A stretch of DNA of 42,967 bases from Candidatus Saccharimonadota bacterium. Lineage in GTDB: Bacteria > Patescibacteriota > Saccharimonadia > Saccharimonadales > Saccharimonadaceae. Made by a program: the position numbers and the translations under genes. The notes beneath the pieces are model-generated. The model ran no database searches. It worked only from the letters and a program-made list of their open reading frames with translations, and was not told where the DNA came from. The stretch lies in assembly GCA_017545585.1 (NCBI GenBank), contig JAFWMK010000018.1:1-42967 (forward strand), written 5' to 3'. Positions 14,675 to 22,476 of the stretch are shown here, one piece after another (positions within the stretch are counted from its first letter, which is position 1; every line of letters begins with the position of its first letter).

Positions 14675-15479
14675 TGCTTATGAAAAAATCGGAAAAAACA
14701 TAGGTAACGATAAAAGCAAAAACTAGGAACGGGCCAAAATAGATTTGATGATTCCCTTTCTTTTTGTAGGTTGGAAACATAATAATGCAAGCAGAGAGGT
14801 TGGCGATAAAAAGTGCCACCATGGAAAGCCACGGATGGCCTAGGGCTAAGCCGATACTAGCAGCGAGGATCCAGTCGCCGTCTCCAACCCATTGGCCTTT
14901 GGAAACGAGGTACAAAATTAAATATATACCACCAAAAAGTAACGCGGACAATATCGGCATAAAAGTGAATTCTGGCCAAGCTTCTAGAATAGCTAGGACA
15001 ATAGCGATAATAGCAGCAACGATGAGCATAAAAGTAGGGAGTTCACCGTAAAGACCATCATAAATCGCCAAAAAGGCTAGGCTTAGAATAAGCAGAAGCA
15101 CAGTAGCAAAAATCACCCATTTCATAGCGTCTATCGTAGGAAAATTAGCTAGCAAATCTGGTGCCATGGAACTATCGTTTATAGTGAGAAAATAAGTACC
15201 AAGACTTAAGAATGTGATGGCGAGGCCAAGCTCAGAGAAAATTTCAGCATAGCCGATTTTTTTGTGACATTTTCTGCATTTACCACCGAGGAGGAGCCAC
15301 GAGACAATTGGGATGTTGTCGTACCATTTGAGCTGTTTTTTGCAATGCATACAAATGGAACGCCTAGGGTAGCGATGCGCATCGCTTTCTTTCCCGTGCA
15401 TTCTGCGCACTTGGCAGCAAAGAAAGGAGCCAAGGATGGCGCCGATGATAAACATAAGGATAAGAAATAGAATCTGCAT
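14667..15479 (-). CDS. pilD: prepilin peptidase/N-methyltransferase
   Basis: The 270-residue membrane aspartic protease cleaves type IV prepilin leaders and methylates the new N-terminus. The N-terminal domain carries the two CxxC pairs (CMHCKK and CRKCHKK) that bind zinc. The peptidase domain has its two catalytic aspartates in AIYDGLYGELP and GDGDWILAASIGLALG. About seven to eight membrane helices are visible. Its substrates are probably the three pilin-like proteins encoded at 13796-20050. TAAAAT preceded by TGA ends 6 nt before the ATG, again without Shine-Dalgarno. Confidence 0.93.
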   Translation of the reverse strand: MQILFLILMFIIGAILGSFLCCQVRRMHGKESDAHRYPRRSICMHCKKQLKWYDNIPIVSWLLLGGKCRKCHKKIGYAEIFSELGLAITFLSLGTYFLTINDSSMAPDLLANFPTIDAMKWVIFATVLLLILSLAFLAIYDGLYGELPTFMLIVAAIIAIVLAILEAWPEFTFMPILSALLFGGIYLILYLVSKGQWVGDGDWILAASIGLALGHPWLSMVALFIANLSACIIMFPTYKKKGNHQIYFGPFLVFAFIVTYVFSDFFISMI

Positions 15480-15485
15480 ATACTT

Positions 15486-15494
15486 ATTTTATCA
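15486..15494 (-). promoter_or_regulatory. pilD promoter (leaderless)
   Basis: Minus-strand TGA-TAAAAT ends 6 nt before the ATG at 15479. It sits back to back with the promoter of the divergent fusion gene. Confidence 0.55.
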
Positions 15495-15509
15495 TATATT
15501 ACACTACGT

Positions 15510-15538
15510 TTGATTTGGAATAAGTTGTAGAGTATAAT
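15510..15538 (+). promoter_or_regulatory. promoter of the flavoenzyme/GT-C fusion gene
   Basis: TTGATT (15510-15515), a 17-nt spacer and TATAAT (15533-15538). The ATG follows after 7 nt with no Shine-Dalgarno. Confidence 0.65.
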
Positions 15539-15545
15539 TGAATCT

Positions 15546-18500
15546 ATGAGTAGGCAACGGGTTGTTATTGTTGGGGCGGGACCAGCAGGTTTGACGGCTG
15601 CTTATAAGCTACTAGAAGATGGCGGTAGCAAAAACTACAAGGTTATAGTGCTCGAGGCTGATAAGCAAGTGGGTGGTATTTCGAAGACGATTAACTATAA
15701 AGGTAACCGCATGGATTTAGGCGGGCATAGGTTTTTTACTAAGGATCCTGAGGTGAAAGCTTTTTGGAACAAAATTTTGCCAATGAAACAGCGGCCGCGA
15801 GTTTCTCATATTTATTACAATAGGGCTTTTTTTGATTACCCGCCGAAAATTAATTTTGAAACTGCAAAAAAAATGGGTTGGAAACAGATTACAGTGGTAG
15901 GTCTTAGCTACCTTAAATCATTTTTTTTTAAAAAAGATGAGAGGTCTCTAGAAGATTTTTACATTAACAGATTCGGCAAAAAATTATACCAAATGTTTTT
16001 TAGAGATTATACCGAAAAACTTTGGGGCGTACCTCCTTCAAAAATCTCTGCTGAATGGGGGGCGCAGAGAGTAAAAGGATTGTCTATTACGGCGGTATTG
16101 AAAAATTTTTTTATACCAAAAGCAAGAAAAGAAACTTCCCTAATTGAACAGTTCGAATATCCTAAATATGGCCCTGGTCAAATGTACGAGAAGATGGCTA
16201 AGGATATCGTGAAAATGGGCGGAGAGATTATCACTAATGCAAAAGTAGTAAATATATCGCTATGTGAAAAAAAGGTAACCACGATATGGTATAAGAAAGA
16301 CGGCAAAAAGAAGAGAATATCCATTGATTGGCTAATTTCTTCGATGCCAATCAAAGATTTGATTCATGATATGGGAATCAATGTGCCTAAAAGAGTTAGA
16401 ACTATCGCCGAAAAATTACCTTATCGGGATTTTCGAACTATCGGTATTTTAGCAAAAAAAACGAAATCTAAATTACCAGACTCTTGGATTTATATCCAAG
16501 AACCTGGGGTTAAAATGGGTAGAATTCAGATTTTCAACAACTGGTCTCCCGACATGGTGAAAGACAAAAAAAATACCTGGATGGGTTTAGAGTATTTTTG
16601 CAACAAAAATGACGAGATCGACAAGATGACGGATGCGGAGTTTTATAAATTAGCTAGCGAAGAACTTTGCAAAATAGGACTAGTCGTCAAAAAATCAGAT
16701 ATCATAGATTACCATTGCGAGAGAGTTTCGAAAGCTTACCCAGCTTATTTTGGAAATTATAAAAATTTTCCTACAGTACGAAAATTTTTGGATGATATAC
16801 CAAATCTTTATTTGGTTGGCAGAAATGGGCAGCACCGCTATAATAATATGGATCATTCTATATTAACGGCTTTCGAGGCGGTAAAAAACATCAAAGGCGA
16901 CAAAAAAAGCAAAGATAACGTATGGGCAGTAAATACGGACAAAGAATACCATGAAGAAGACGTAAAAAATGCGCTTAAGCAAAAAAATAGATTTATTAGC
17001 TGGATTGTAAGGAACAAAAAGCCTCTAATAGTTTTTGGGATTTACGCAACAATTAGCTTGATTGCCGTACTTTTTCATGAACCATGGGAAGACGAAGCTC
17101 AAGCTTGGCTAACTGCTAGAGATTGTACTCCGACTGAATTGATCGGCAGGATGAGCATAGAAGGGCATTTTTTGCCTTGGTATTTAGTTTTAATGCCTTT
17201 CGCTAAGCTAGGGTTTGCGTTTAAAACCATCAATATTGTCAGCTGGTTAATCACTGGGTGCGCTGCATGGCTAATGCTCAAGAAGTTACCGTGTAAGTTT
17301 TACAAGCGCGCACTTTTTATATTTACTTTACCGATGCTGTATTTATTCCCTGACATTTCGAGATGCTATTGTTTGATACCATTGGCTACAATTTTGGCGA
17401 TTATGTTTTACAAGAATCGGTTTGAGAAGCCCATACCATATTTATGTTCTATTGTTTTGATGGCTAACACTCATATATTTTGTCTAATGTTTGCGCTAAT
17501 TATGGGGTTAGAATATTTACTGGATTGGTTGAGGATTTATCGCAACTTAAACACAAAACAAAATCGCAAAATTTTAATAGGCATAATCGGGGCGGTGATT
17601 TTGTGCATTTTATCAATTTTGCCACTATTTGGTAGTGTTGGCAGCAATGCACAGTCTGGAGTAACGATAACTTCCGAGCCTTTTACAATGGCAAAATTCT
17701 TGGGAATAGTATACGATTACTTGGGTATGGGCTTTTGGTGCATACCAATTACAATAACGATTATTTTATCTACTCTGTTCTTGGTTTCTTGTGCAGCCGA
17801 GCAGCCAATGACTTTTTTGAAAATAGCCGCTGCATTATTGTGGCAGCTTTTAATTATCAATTTTCTATATGCTACCTTACTTCCTTCAAGAGCGACAGTA
17901 GCAATTTTTATAGTATTATTCTTCATGATGTGCAAAAGATGGAGGCAGCAGAAAAAGCTTTCCGCAAAAACTCAGATGGTTCAAGCAATTATTGCTAAAA
18001 CTGGTTTAATATTAATTTTACTATACCTAGTATTCAAGACTGGAGCGATGTCCTATTCTATATTATGTTGTATATTTCTTGGCATTTTCTTGATACCAAT
18101 ATGGTTAAAAAAGCTGCATGGTTTTGAAATTAAAAACCTAAATCAAAAAATGTTAAAGATCGCTAGTGGCGGATTGTTGCTGTGTAGTATAATCGCTGGT
18201 TTTATTGCTTTTTCTAAAGAGATCGCACTGCCATTTTCTGACGCTGAAGTAACTGCTAAATATATTTCGGATAATTTAGAGAATGACGCTTTGTTTATAA
18301 GTTTAAACGAGAACACTAGCTTCATTACAACTCCGATTATTGCACATTTGCTCGACAATAAAAATAACCATGCAAGATTTTACGATCTGGCAAATCAACG
18401 TTATTACACTTATTCCAACAATAACTCCAGCATAACTGATGACAAGTTTGATCTAGTTAGTTTTATAAAAAATTTTAAAAACAATATAAACTCTAATTCT

Positions 18501-18713
18501 CTAATATACTATATAGAACCGTACCCTGCCCAACCGAATGAGTTAGCTAATGTATTAAATGATATTATTGAAAAAGAGGTTGATTTAAAAACTAACGGAA
18601 CTTTGGCTAAGATCTATGATAGTGTCGATTATAATACTAATATAGATTATGATTTTCATTCTTGCTACGAATACTATAGAATATACAGGGTAGATATATC
18701 AAAAAAGCTATGA
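15546..18713 (+). CDS. fusion of UDP-galactopyranose mutase-like flavoenzyme and GT-C membrane glycosyltransferase
   Basis: The 1055-residue protein has two parts. Residues about 1-470 are an FAD-dependent amine-oxidase/Glf-like enzyme. It has the Rossmann motif VVIVGAGPAGLTAAYKLLE, then LEADKQVGGISKT, the LGGHRFFTKD loop, and a C-terminal FAD-contact region (LYLVGRNGQHRYNNMDHS). Residues about 490-1055 are a polytopic domain with about ten helices. Its first loop contains EPWEDEAQAW, the acidic DE motif of GT-C (PMT/ArnT-like) enzymes. The natural reading is sugar-nucleotide or polyprenyl-sugar processing coupled to transfer outside the membrane; substrates are unknown. The gene is AT-rich compared with its neighbours and splits the pilus cluster on the opposite strand, which suggests insertion or transfer. 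Confidence 0.8.
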   Translation: MSRQRVVIVGAGPAGLTAAYKLLEDGGSKNYKVIVLEADKQVGGISKTINYKGNRMDLGGHRFFTKDPEVKAFWNKILPMKQRPRVSHIYYNRAFFDYPPKINFETAKKMGWKQITVVGLSYLKSFFFKKDERSLEDFYINRFGKKLYQMFFRDYTEKLWGVPPSKISAEWGAQRVKGLSITAVLKNFFIPKARKETSLIEQFEYPKYGPGQMYEKMAKDIVKMGGEIITNAKVVNISLCEKKVTTIWYKKDGKKKRISIDWLISSMPIKDLIHDMGINVPKRVRTIAEKLPYRDFRTIGILAKKTKSKLPDSWIYIQEPGVKMGRIQIFNNWSPDMVKDKKNTWMGLEYFCNKNDEIDKMTDAEFYKLASEELCKIGLVVKKSDIIDYHCERVSKAYPAYFGNYKNFPTVRKFLDDIPNLYLVGRNGQHRYNNMDHSILTAFEAVKNIKGDKKSKDNVWAVNTDKEYHEEDVKNALKQKNRFISWIVRNKKPLIVFGIYATISLIAVLFHEPWEDEAQAWLTARDCTPTELIGRMSIEGHFLPWYLVLMPFAKLGFAFKTINIVSWLITGCAAWLMLKKLPCKFYKRALFIFTLPMLYLFPDISRCYCLIPLATILAIMFYKNRFEKPIPYLCSIVLMANTHIFCLMFALIMGLEYLLDWLRIYRNLNTKQNRKILIGIIGAVILCILSILPLFGSVGSNAQSGVTITSEPFTMAKFLGIVYDYLGMGFWCIPITITIILSTLFLVSCAAEQPMTFLKIAAALLWQLLIINFLYATLLPSRATVAIFIVLFFMMCKRWRQQKKLSAKTQMVQAIIAKTGLILILLYLVFKTGAMSYSILCCIFLGIFLIPIWLKKLHGFEIKNLNQKMLKIASGGLLLCSIIAGFIAFSKEIALPFSDAEVTAKYISDNLENDALFISLNENTSFITTPIIAHLLDNKNNHARFYDLANQRYYTYSNNNSSITDDKFDLVSFIKNFKNNINSNSLIYYIEPYPAQPNELANVLNDIIEKEVDLKTNGTLAKIYDSVDYNTNIDYDFHSCYEYYRIYRVDISKKL

Positions 18714-18738
18714 CAACTGCATAGCTTTTTTGATATAT
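18694..18738. terminator. bidirectional terminator, fusion gene / pilin
   Basis: A perfect 19-bp inverted repeat, ATATATCAAAAAAGCTATG with its complement, surrounds a 7-nt loop. It has A6 on one side and T6 on the other, so it terminates both converging transcripts. The fusion-gene stop codon lies in the hairpin. Confidence 0.9.
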
Positions 18739-18742
18739 TTTA

Positions 18743-19354
18743 TTACTTATTTTCAGCTGCACCACTAGCTTGACAGAAATAACCACCACCTTCTAGATAA
18801 CCATAAACCGCAAAGGAACGTGCTGCGGTATCTTGTGCTGGTTTTGGATCGCCGTTTTTGTCGGTGCCATTACAGTTAGCTTGAATGATCACAAAAACTT
18901 GTGAAGCTTTTGATGAATCTGCCGTGAAGTCAGCTCCGTTAACAGTAATGTTTTTGTGCAATTGATCACCTGGCATTTTTGGAGGATTGTCGTTAGGCGA
19001 ACCAAAATCATACGAACCACCGCTACCGGTAGCTCCACCCTTAAATACTATGACATCGTATGGGTTACCACTTGGATCGAGACCACTACTGTTCACCCAA
19101 CGTTCTGGTTGCAATTGCTTACTGACACTACCACCAATAAGATTGCCAATTTTACCATTATTGCTAGCTAGGTAATTATTGATAGCGGTTACGAGCATAG
19201 AATAGTCATCGCGGCGTTGGGTGTTTCTCTGGGAGCGTTGGAGAGCTGGGAGAGCAATAAAGACCATCAAGAAGATAAGACCGGCGATAGCAAGAACAAG
19301 CACGACCTCGATGATGGTGAAGCCTTTTTTAGATTTGATATTGTTTCTAACCAT
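18743..19354 (-). CDS. type IV pilin (major-pilin candidate)
   Basis: The 203-residue prepilin has leader MVRNNIKSKKG followed by FTIIEVVLVLAIAGLIFLMVFIALPALQ. This is a canonical cleavage site with Phe+1 and Glu+5, and the N-terminal assembly helix. The globular domain is rich in Gly, Ser and Asn, with two Cys in the C-terminal half that could form a D-region disulfide. Its helix is close to that of the pilin at 19448, so the two are paralogues. AAAGGA precedes the ATG, and a 5' leader with palindromic GCATAAA sites lies upstream. It ends at the bidirectional terminator. Confidence 0.88.
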   Translation of the reverse strand: MVRNNIKSKKGFTIIEVVLVLAIAGLIFLMVFIALPALQRSQRNTQRRDDYSMLVTAINNYLASNNGKIGNLIGGSVSKQLQPERWVNSSGLDPSGNPYDVIVFKGGATGSGGSYDFGSPNDNPPKMPGDQLHKNITVNGADFTADSSKASQVFVIIQANCNGTDKNGDPKPAQDTAARSFAVYGYLEGGGYFCQASGAAENK

Positions 19355-19370
19355 ATAATCCTTTCTGCGA

Positions 19371-19398
19371 TTTTATGCTGCATAAAAGTTTATGCTAA
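19371..19398 (-). promoter_or_regulatory. palindromic half-sites in the pilin leader
   Basis: On the plus strand TTTTATGC-T-GCATAAAA (19371-19387) is a perfect 8-bp palindrome. A third half-site TTTATGC (19389-19395) follows, and 19390-19398 reads TTATGCTAA. They lie in the pilin 5' leader, just before its Shine-Dalgarno, and could be an operator or an RNA hairpin. TTATGCTAA recurs at 34476 and 34499 upstream of another gene. Confidence 0.45.
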
Positions 19399-19418
19399 TA
19401 TCTTTATTTTATAATAAC

Positions 19419-19449
19419 AAAATTTCTTAAAAAAAACAATAAGAATTTT
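19419..19449 (-). terminator. weak hairpin at the end of the second pilin gene
   Basis: AAAATTTCTTA (19419-19429) faces TAAGAATTTT (19440-19449) with one unpaired base. The loop contains eight T residues on the minus strand. It overlaps the stop codon at 19448. AT-only pairing makes termination uncertain. Confidence 0.35.
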
Positions 19450-20050
19450 AAGTGTTGTAACAATACCTACCGGCGCGCTCAAGAACTTGGAGAGCAGCTA
19501 CGCTGCGATTGTTGTTAGCTTTTACTATTTGATCACCATCGCAAATGGCACCTTCTACGACAAAAATAGTATGTTCAGTATCATCATCGTAGGTTGGCTC
19601 ATTATCACCATTAACTTTGTTGTTAAAAGTATTATTGGTCTCGGCGTATGTACACTTGCTGCCAGTAGCGTTAGTGGCATCACAATAGTGAATAATGCGA
19701 AAATCATATAACTCGCCAGTAGGATCTTCGAAATTTTTATCAATATAATCTTTGATAAAGCCGGTCCAATCGCTGTGGTCATAGGATTCGAGGGGAAACA
19801 GATCTTCGCCTTTTAGCGTAATAGCATTGCCATCAGTAGAATGCCAAATTGGCAAGGCGCCGCGACTGTTGTTAGTCTGATAGGTTTTAACATCACTAAT
19901 AAATTCCATAACTCGGGCTTTTCTATCGGCGTCACGCTGAGAAGCCTGAAGAGAAGGCAGAGCAATAAACGCCATAACAAAAATTAGCCCAGCAATACCG
20001 AGCACGAGTGCGACCTCGATAATAGAAAACCCACTTTTTTTCGTATCCAT
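19448..20050 (-). CDS. type IV pilin paralogue
   Basis: The 200-residue prepilin has leader MDTKKSG followed by FSIIEVALVLGIAGLIFVMAFIALPSLQ, with Phe+1 and Glu+5. The helix is nearly the same as in the pilin at 18743, but the globular domain is unrelated by eye and more acidic, with several Cys (HYCDATN, KCTYAE, AICDGD, RYCYNT). I chose the ATG at 20048-20050. TATACT ends 6 nt upstream with TTGAAT 17 nt before it, and the longer frame adds residues that only translate this promoter. Confidence 0.85.
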   Translation of the reverse strand: MDTKKSGFSIIEVALVLGIAGLIFVMAFIALPSLQASQRDADRKARVMEFISDVKTYQTNNSRGALPIWHSTDGNAITLKGEDLFPLESYDHSDWTGFIKDYIDKNFEDPTGELYDFRIIHYCDATNATGSKCTYAETNNTFNNKVNGDNEPTYDDDTEHTIFVVEGAICDGDQIVKANNNRSVAALQVLERAGRYCYNT

Positions 20051-20056
20051 AGTATA

Positions 20057-20085
20057 AGTATAAGCTTTTTGGAGCAAAAATTCAA
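20057..20085 (-). promoter_or_regulatory. promoter of the second pilin (leaderless)
   Basis: Minus-strand TTGAAT (20085-20080), a 17-nt spacer and TATACT (20062-20057), then 6 nt to the ATG at 20050. TATACT is repeated directly between the -10 and the ATG. Confidence 0.6.
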
Positions 20086-20104
20086 GATACTTTGGCGATA
20101 AGCA

Positions 20105-21316
20105 TTAAGCTGAAACAGAGTTTACAAGCGAATAGATCGGAAGAAGGGTACCACCTACTACTACGCCAATAAGGCCGGCCATAATCACCATCAAAATTGG
20201 TTCAATCATGGTAGAGATATTATTGATTTGGTTATAAAGCTCATCCTCATAGACTTTGGCGGCTTTGCCAAGCATCTCGTCAATTTTACCAGATTCCTCG
20301 CCGATACCGGCCATTTGTGGAACTAAAGGAAGCATATATTCCCTGTCGGCTAACGATTCTGAGAGAGTTTTGCCACCTTTAATCATATCGATAGCTTTGG
20401 CGTATTCAGCTTCTACTACGGAGTTTGAGACAGCTTCATTGGAAATAGTCACGGAATCTACCATTGGTACGCCAGTGGAAAGGAGCATCTCGGCAGTACG
20501 TGCAAAGCGCGAAACGTAAAGTTTTCTAAAGAGCCCGCCAAAGAGAGGCACGTTGATTTTGAAGGCATCAGCAAATTTGCGACCCATAGGAGTACGTTTG
20601 ACAAAGATAAATAGACCAACGGCACCGCCCACGATGATAAGCAAAATTAGCCACCAAAAATTAACAGTAAAATCAGTGAGATTGACAAGACCTTGAGTAA
20701 GACCAGGAAGTTCCTCGCCCATATCCTCATAGAGATCGCTCACCTGCGGGACCACAGCAAACATCATAAAGAGAAGTACTGCGATAATTACCACAAGGAT
20801 AATAGCTGGATAAACTAATGCACCACGAATTTTGCCAAGCATCGCGGCGTCTTTTTCTTCCTGATCGGCAAGGCGCTTCAAGGCAATGTCGAGAGTACCG
20901 GATTTTTCGCCGGCTTGAATAAGTGCCAAATAGACACCGTTAAACACTTTTGGATGAGCCGAGAAAGCCTCATAGAGGCTTTTACCAGATTCTGCCGCGG
21001 CGAGAATTTCTTCCCCGATAGCTTTCATGCCTTTGTTTTCGGTTTGCTCGGTAACGGTACGAAGCGAGGCAGAAAGTGGAAGCCCAGCGCCAATCAAAGT
21101 AGCAAGCTGGCGGGTGAACATAATATGGTCTTTGGTGGTGATGCGGTTGTTAAATTTGACAAATGGGTTGGTGACGCCTTCCTCAACAATAGAATCTGGA
21201 ATTAAACCTTGTTGGACCAAAAGACGACCAGCAAAACGCTCGCTATCAGCCTGAATACTACCTTTGACTGGTTTGCCGGTAGCTTTTTCTCTAGCACGAT
21301 AATTATAACGCTTCAT
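20105..21316 (-). CDS. pilC: type IV pilus inner-membrane platform protein PilC
   Basis: The 403-residue platform protein has two GspF domains and anchors the assembly ATPases. The N-terminal basic segment (MKRYNYRAREKATGKPVKGSIQADS) is typical. TRQLATLIGAGLPLSASL and SRFARTAEMLLSTGVPMVDS are the two repeat signatures. Three membrane helices are visible, one after each repeat plus the C-terminal LMVIMAGLIGVVVGGTLLPIY. GAGG precedes the ATG, and it follows pilT by 2 nt. Confidence 0.95.
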   Translation of the reverse strand: MKRYNYRAREKATGKPVKGSIQADSERFAGRLLVQQGLIPDSIVEEGVTNPFVKFNNRITTKDHIMFTRQLATLIGAGLPLSASLRTVTEQTENKGMKAIGEEILAAAESGKSLYEAFSAHPKVFNGVYLALIQAGEKSGTLDIALKRLADQEEKDAAMLGKIRGALVYPAIILVVIIAVLLFMMFAVVPQVSDLYEDMGEELPGLTQGLVNLTDFTVNFWWLILLIIVGGAVGLFIFVKRTPMGRKFADAFKINVPLFGGLFRKLYVSRFARTAEMLLSTGVPMVDSVTISNEAVSNSVVEAEYAKAIDMIKGGKTLSESLADREYMLPLVPQMAGIGEESGKIDEMLGKAAKVYEDELYNQINNISTMIEPILMVIMAGLIGVVVGGTLLPIYSLVNSVSA

Positions 21317-21318
21317 CT

Positions 21319-22455
21319 TTAACCTCTCGCATAGCGGTTAAGTTCAGCTAAATCTACGGCATATTCACAGGCAGACTCATAAGTAATTACCCCGGATTGA
21401 ACTAGGCGAGCAAGGTCGTGATCCATAGTCTGCATGCCTTGGTCGGCACTGGTCTGGATGACGTTATCGAGCTGGAAGGTCTTGCCCTCACGAATAAGTG
21501 CGCGAACAGCAGAATTGGCAGTCATAATTTCGGCAGCGACTACACGGCCACCACCAATCGCCGGCACGAGACGTTGTGAACAGATAGCTTGAAGCATGTT
21601 GGAAAGTTGGACCCGAACTTGCGGTTGTTGATGAGCTGGAAAAACGTCGATCATACGGTCGATAGACTGAGCGGCGGAGTTGGTGTGAAGTGTAGCAAAG
21701 ACCAAATGGCCAGTCTCAGCAATAGTGATAGCTGCTTGGATGGTTTCGAGATCACGCATCTCGCCAATCAATACGACGTCTGGGTCTTCGCGAAGAGCAG
21801 ACCGGAGTGCCGCAGAAAAACTAAAAGTATCGTAGTGTACTTCCCTCTGCACGATGACGGCGCGTTTGGACTTATGTGTAAACTCGATTGGATCTTCTAT
21901 GGTAATAATATGAACGGCTTTTTCTTGATTGATTTTGTCAATCAAGGCAGCCAGAGTAGTGGATTTTCCAGAGCCGGTAGGGCCAGTAACGAGGACGAGT
22001 CCACGCGGAAAATCTGCAAAAGTCGAAACAATGCTTGGCATGCCGAGTTCTGATATTGGCTTAATTTCATTAGGAATCAAACGGAAGGCGGCAGCCATTT
22101 TGCCACGTTCATGAAAAGCATTGACGCGGAAGCGTGCTACATCACCAAAGGCAAAAGAATAGTCAAATTCTTTATCCTTTAAATAAATCTTCTGCTGATC
22201 TTCATCCAGAGTAGCAAAAATAATTTCTTTGAGCATAGTGGAATTTAGAGGCGGCATGCCGGCAATCGGGATGAGCGAGCCGTCGACTCTTAAAATCGGT
22301 GGTAAACCATATTGGAGATGAAGATCCGAAGCCTTCCGGCGGATACATTCTTCTAGGAGTAGTTCAATTCTAAGAGTGCTGCCAGTCGGTTTGGCTGGAG
22401 CTGGCGCCGGTGTTGTTGGCGCTGCCGGAGTTGAATTCTGCCCATTATTTTCCAT
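21319..22455 (-). CDS. pilT: type IV pilus retraction ATPase PilT
   Basis: The 378-residue hexameric ATPase drives pilus retraction and twitching. It has a disordered Pro/Ala-rich N-terminus (about 8-25), then LRIELLLEECIRRKASDLHLQYG. The motifs are Walker A GPTGSGKSTTLAAL, the Asp box TIEDPIEF, Walker B DPDVVLIGEMRD and the His box GHLVFATLHTNSAAQSIDRMIDVFP, with AIRAL-like SAVRALIREGK. I chose the ATG at 22453-22455, 6 nt after TATAAT. The longer frame would add residues that translate the promoter. Confidence 0.95.
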   Translation of the reverse strand: MENNGQNSTPAAPTTPAPAPAKPTGSTLRIELLLEECIRRKASDLHLQYGLPPILRVDGSLIPIAGMPPLNSTMLKEIIFATLDEDQQKIYLKDKEFDYSFAFGDVARFRVNAFHERGKMAAAFRLIPNEIKPISELGMPSIVSTFADFPRGLVLVTGPTGSGKSTTLAALIDKINQEKAVHIITIEDPIEFTHKSKRAVIVQREVHYDTFSFSAALRSALREDPDVVLIGEMRDLETIQAAITIAETGHLVFATLHTNSAAQSIDRMIDVFPAHQQPQVRVQLSNMLQAICSQRLVPAIGGGRVVAAEIMTANSAVRALIREGKTFQLDNVIQTSADQGMQTMDHDLARLVQSGVITYESACEYAVDLAELNRYARG

Positions 22456-22461
22456 AATCCT

Positions 22462-22470
22462 ATTATACCA
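22462..22470 (-). promoter_or_regulatory. internal promoter of pilT (leaderless)
   Basis: Minus-strand TGG-TATAAT ends exactly 6 nt before the ATG at 22455. It lies in the 21-nt pilB-pilT gap, so pilTC can be expressed apart from pilMNO-pilB. Confidence 0.7.
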
Positions 22471-22476
22471 CAACCA

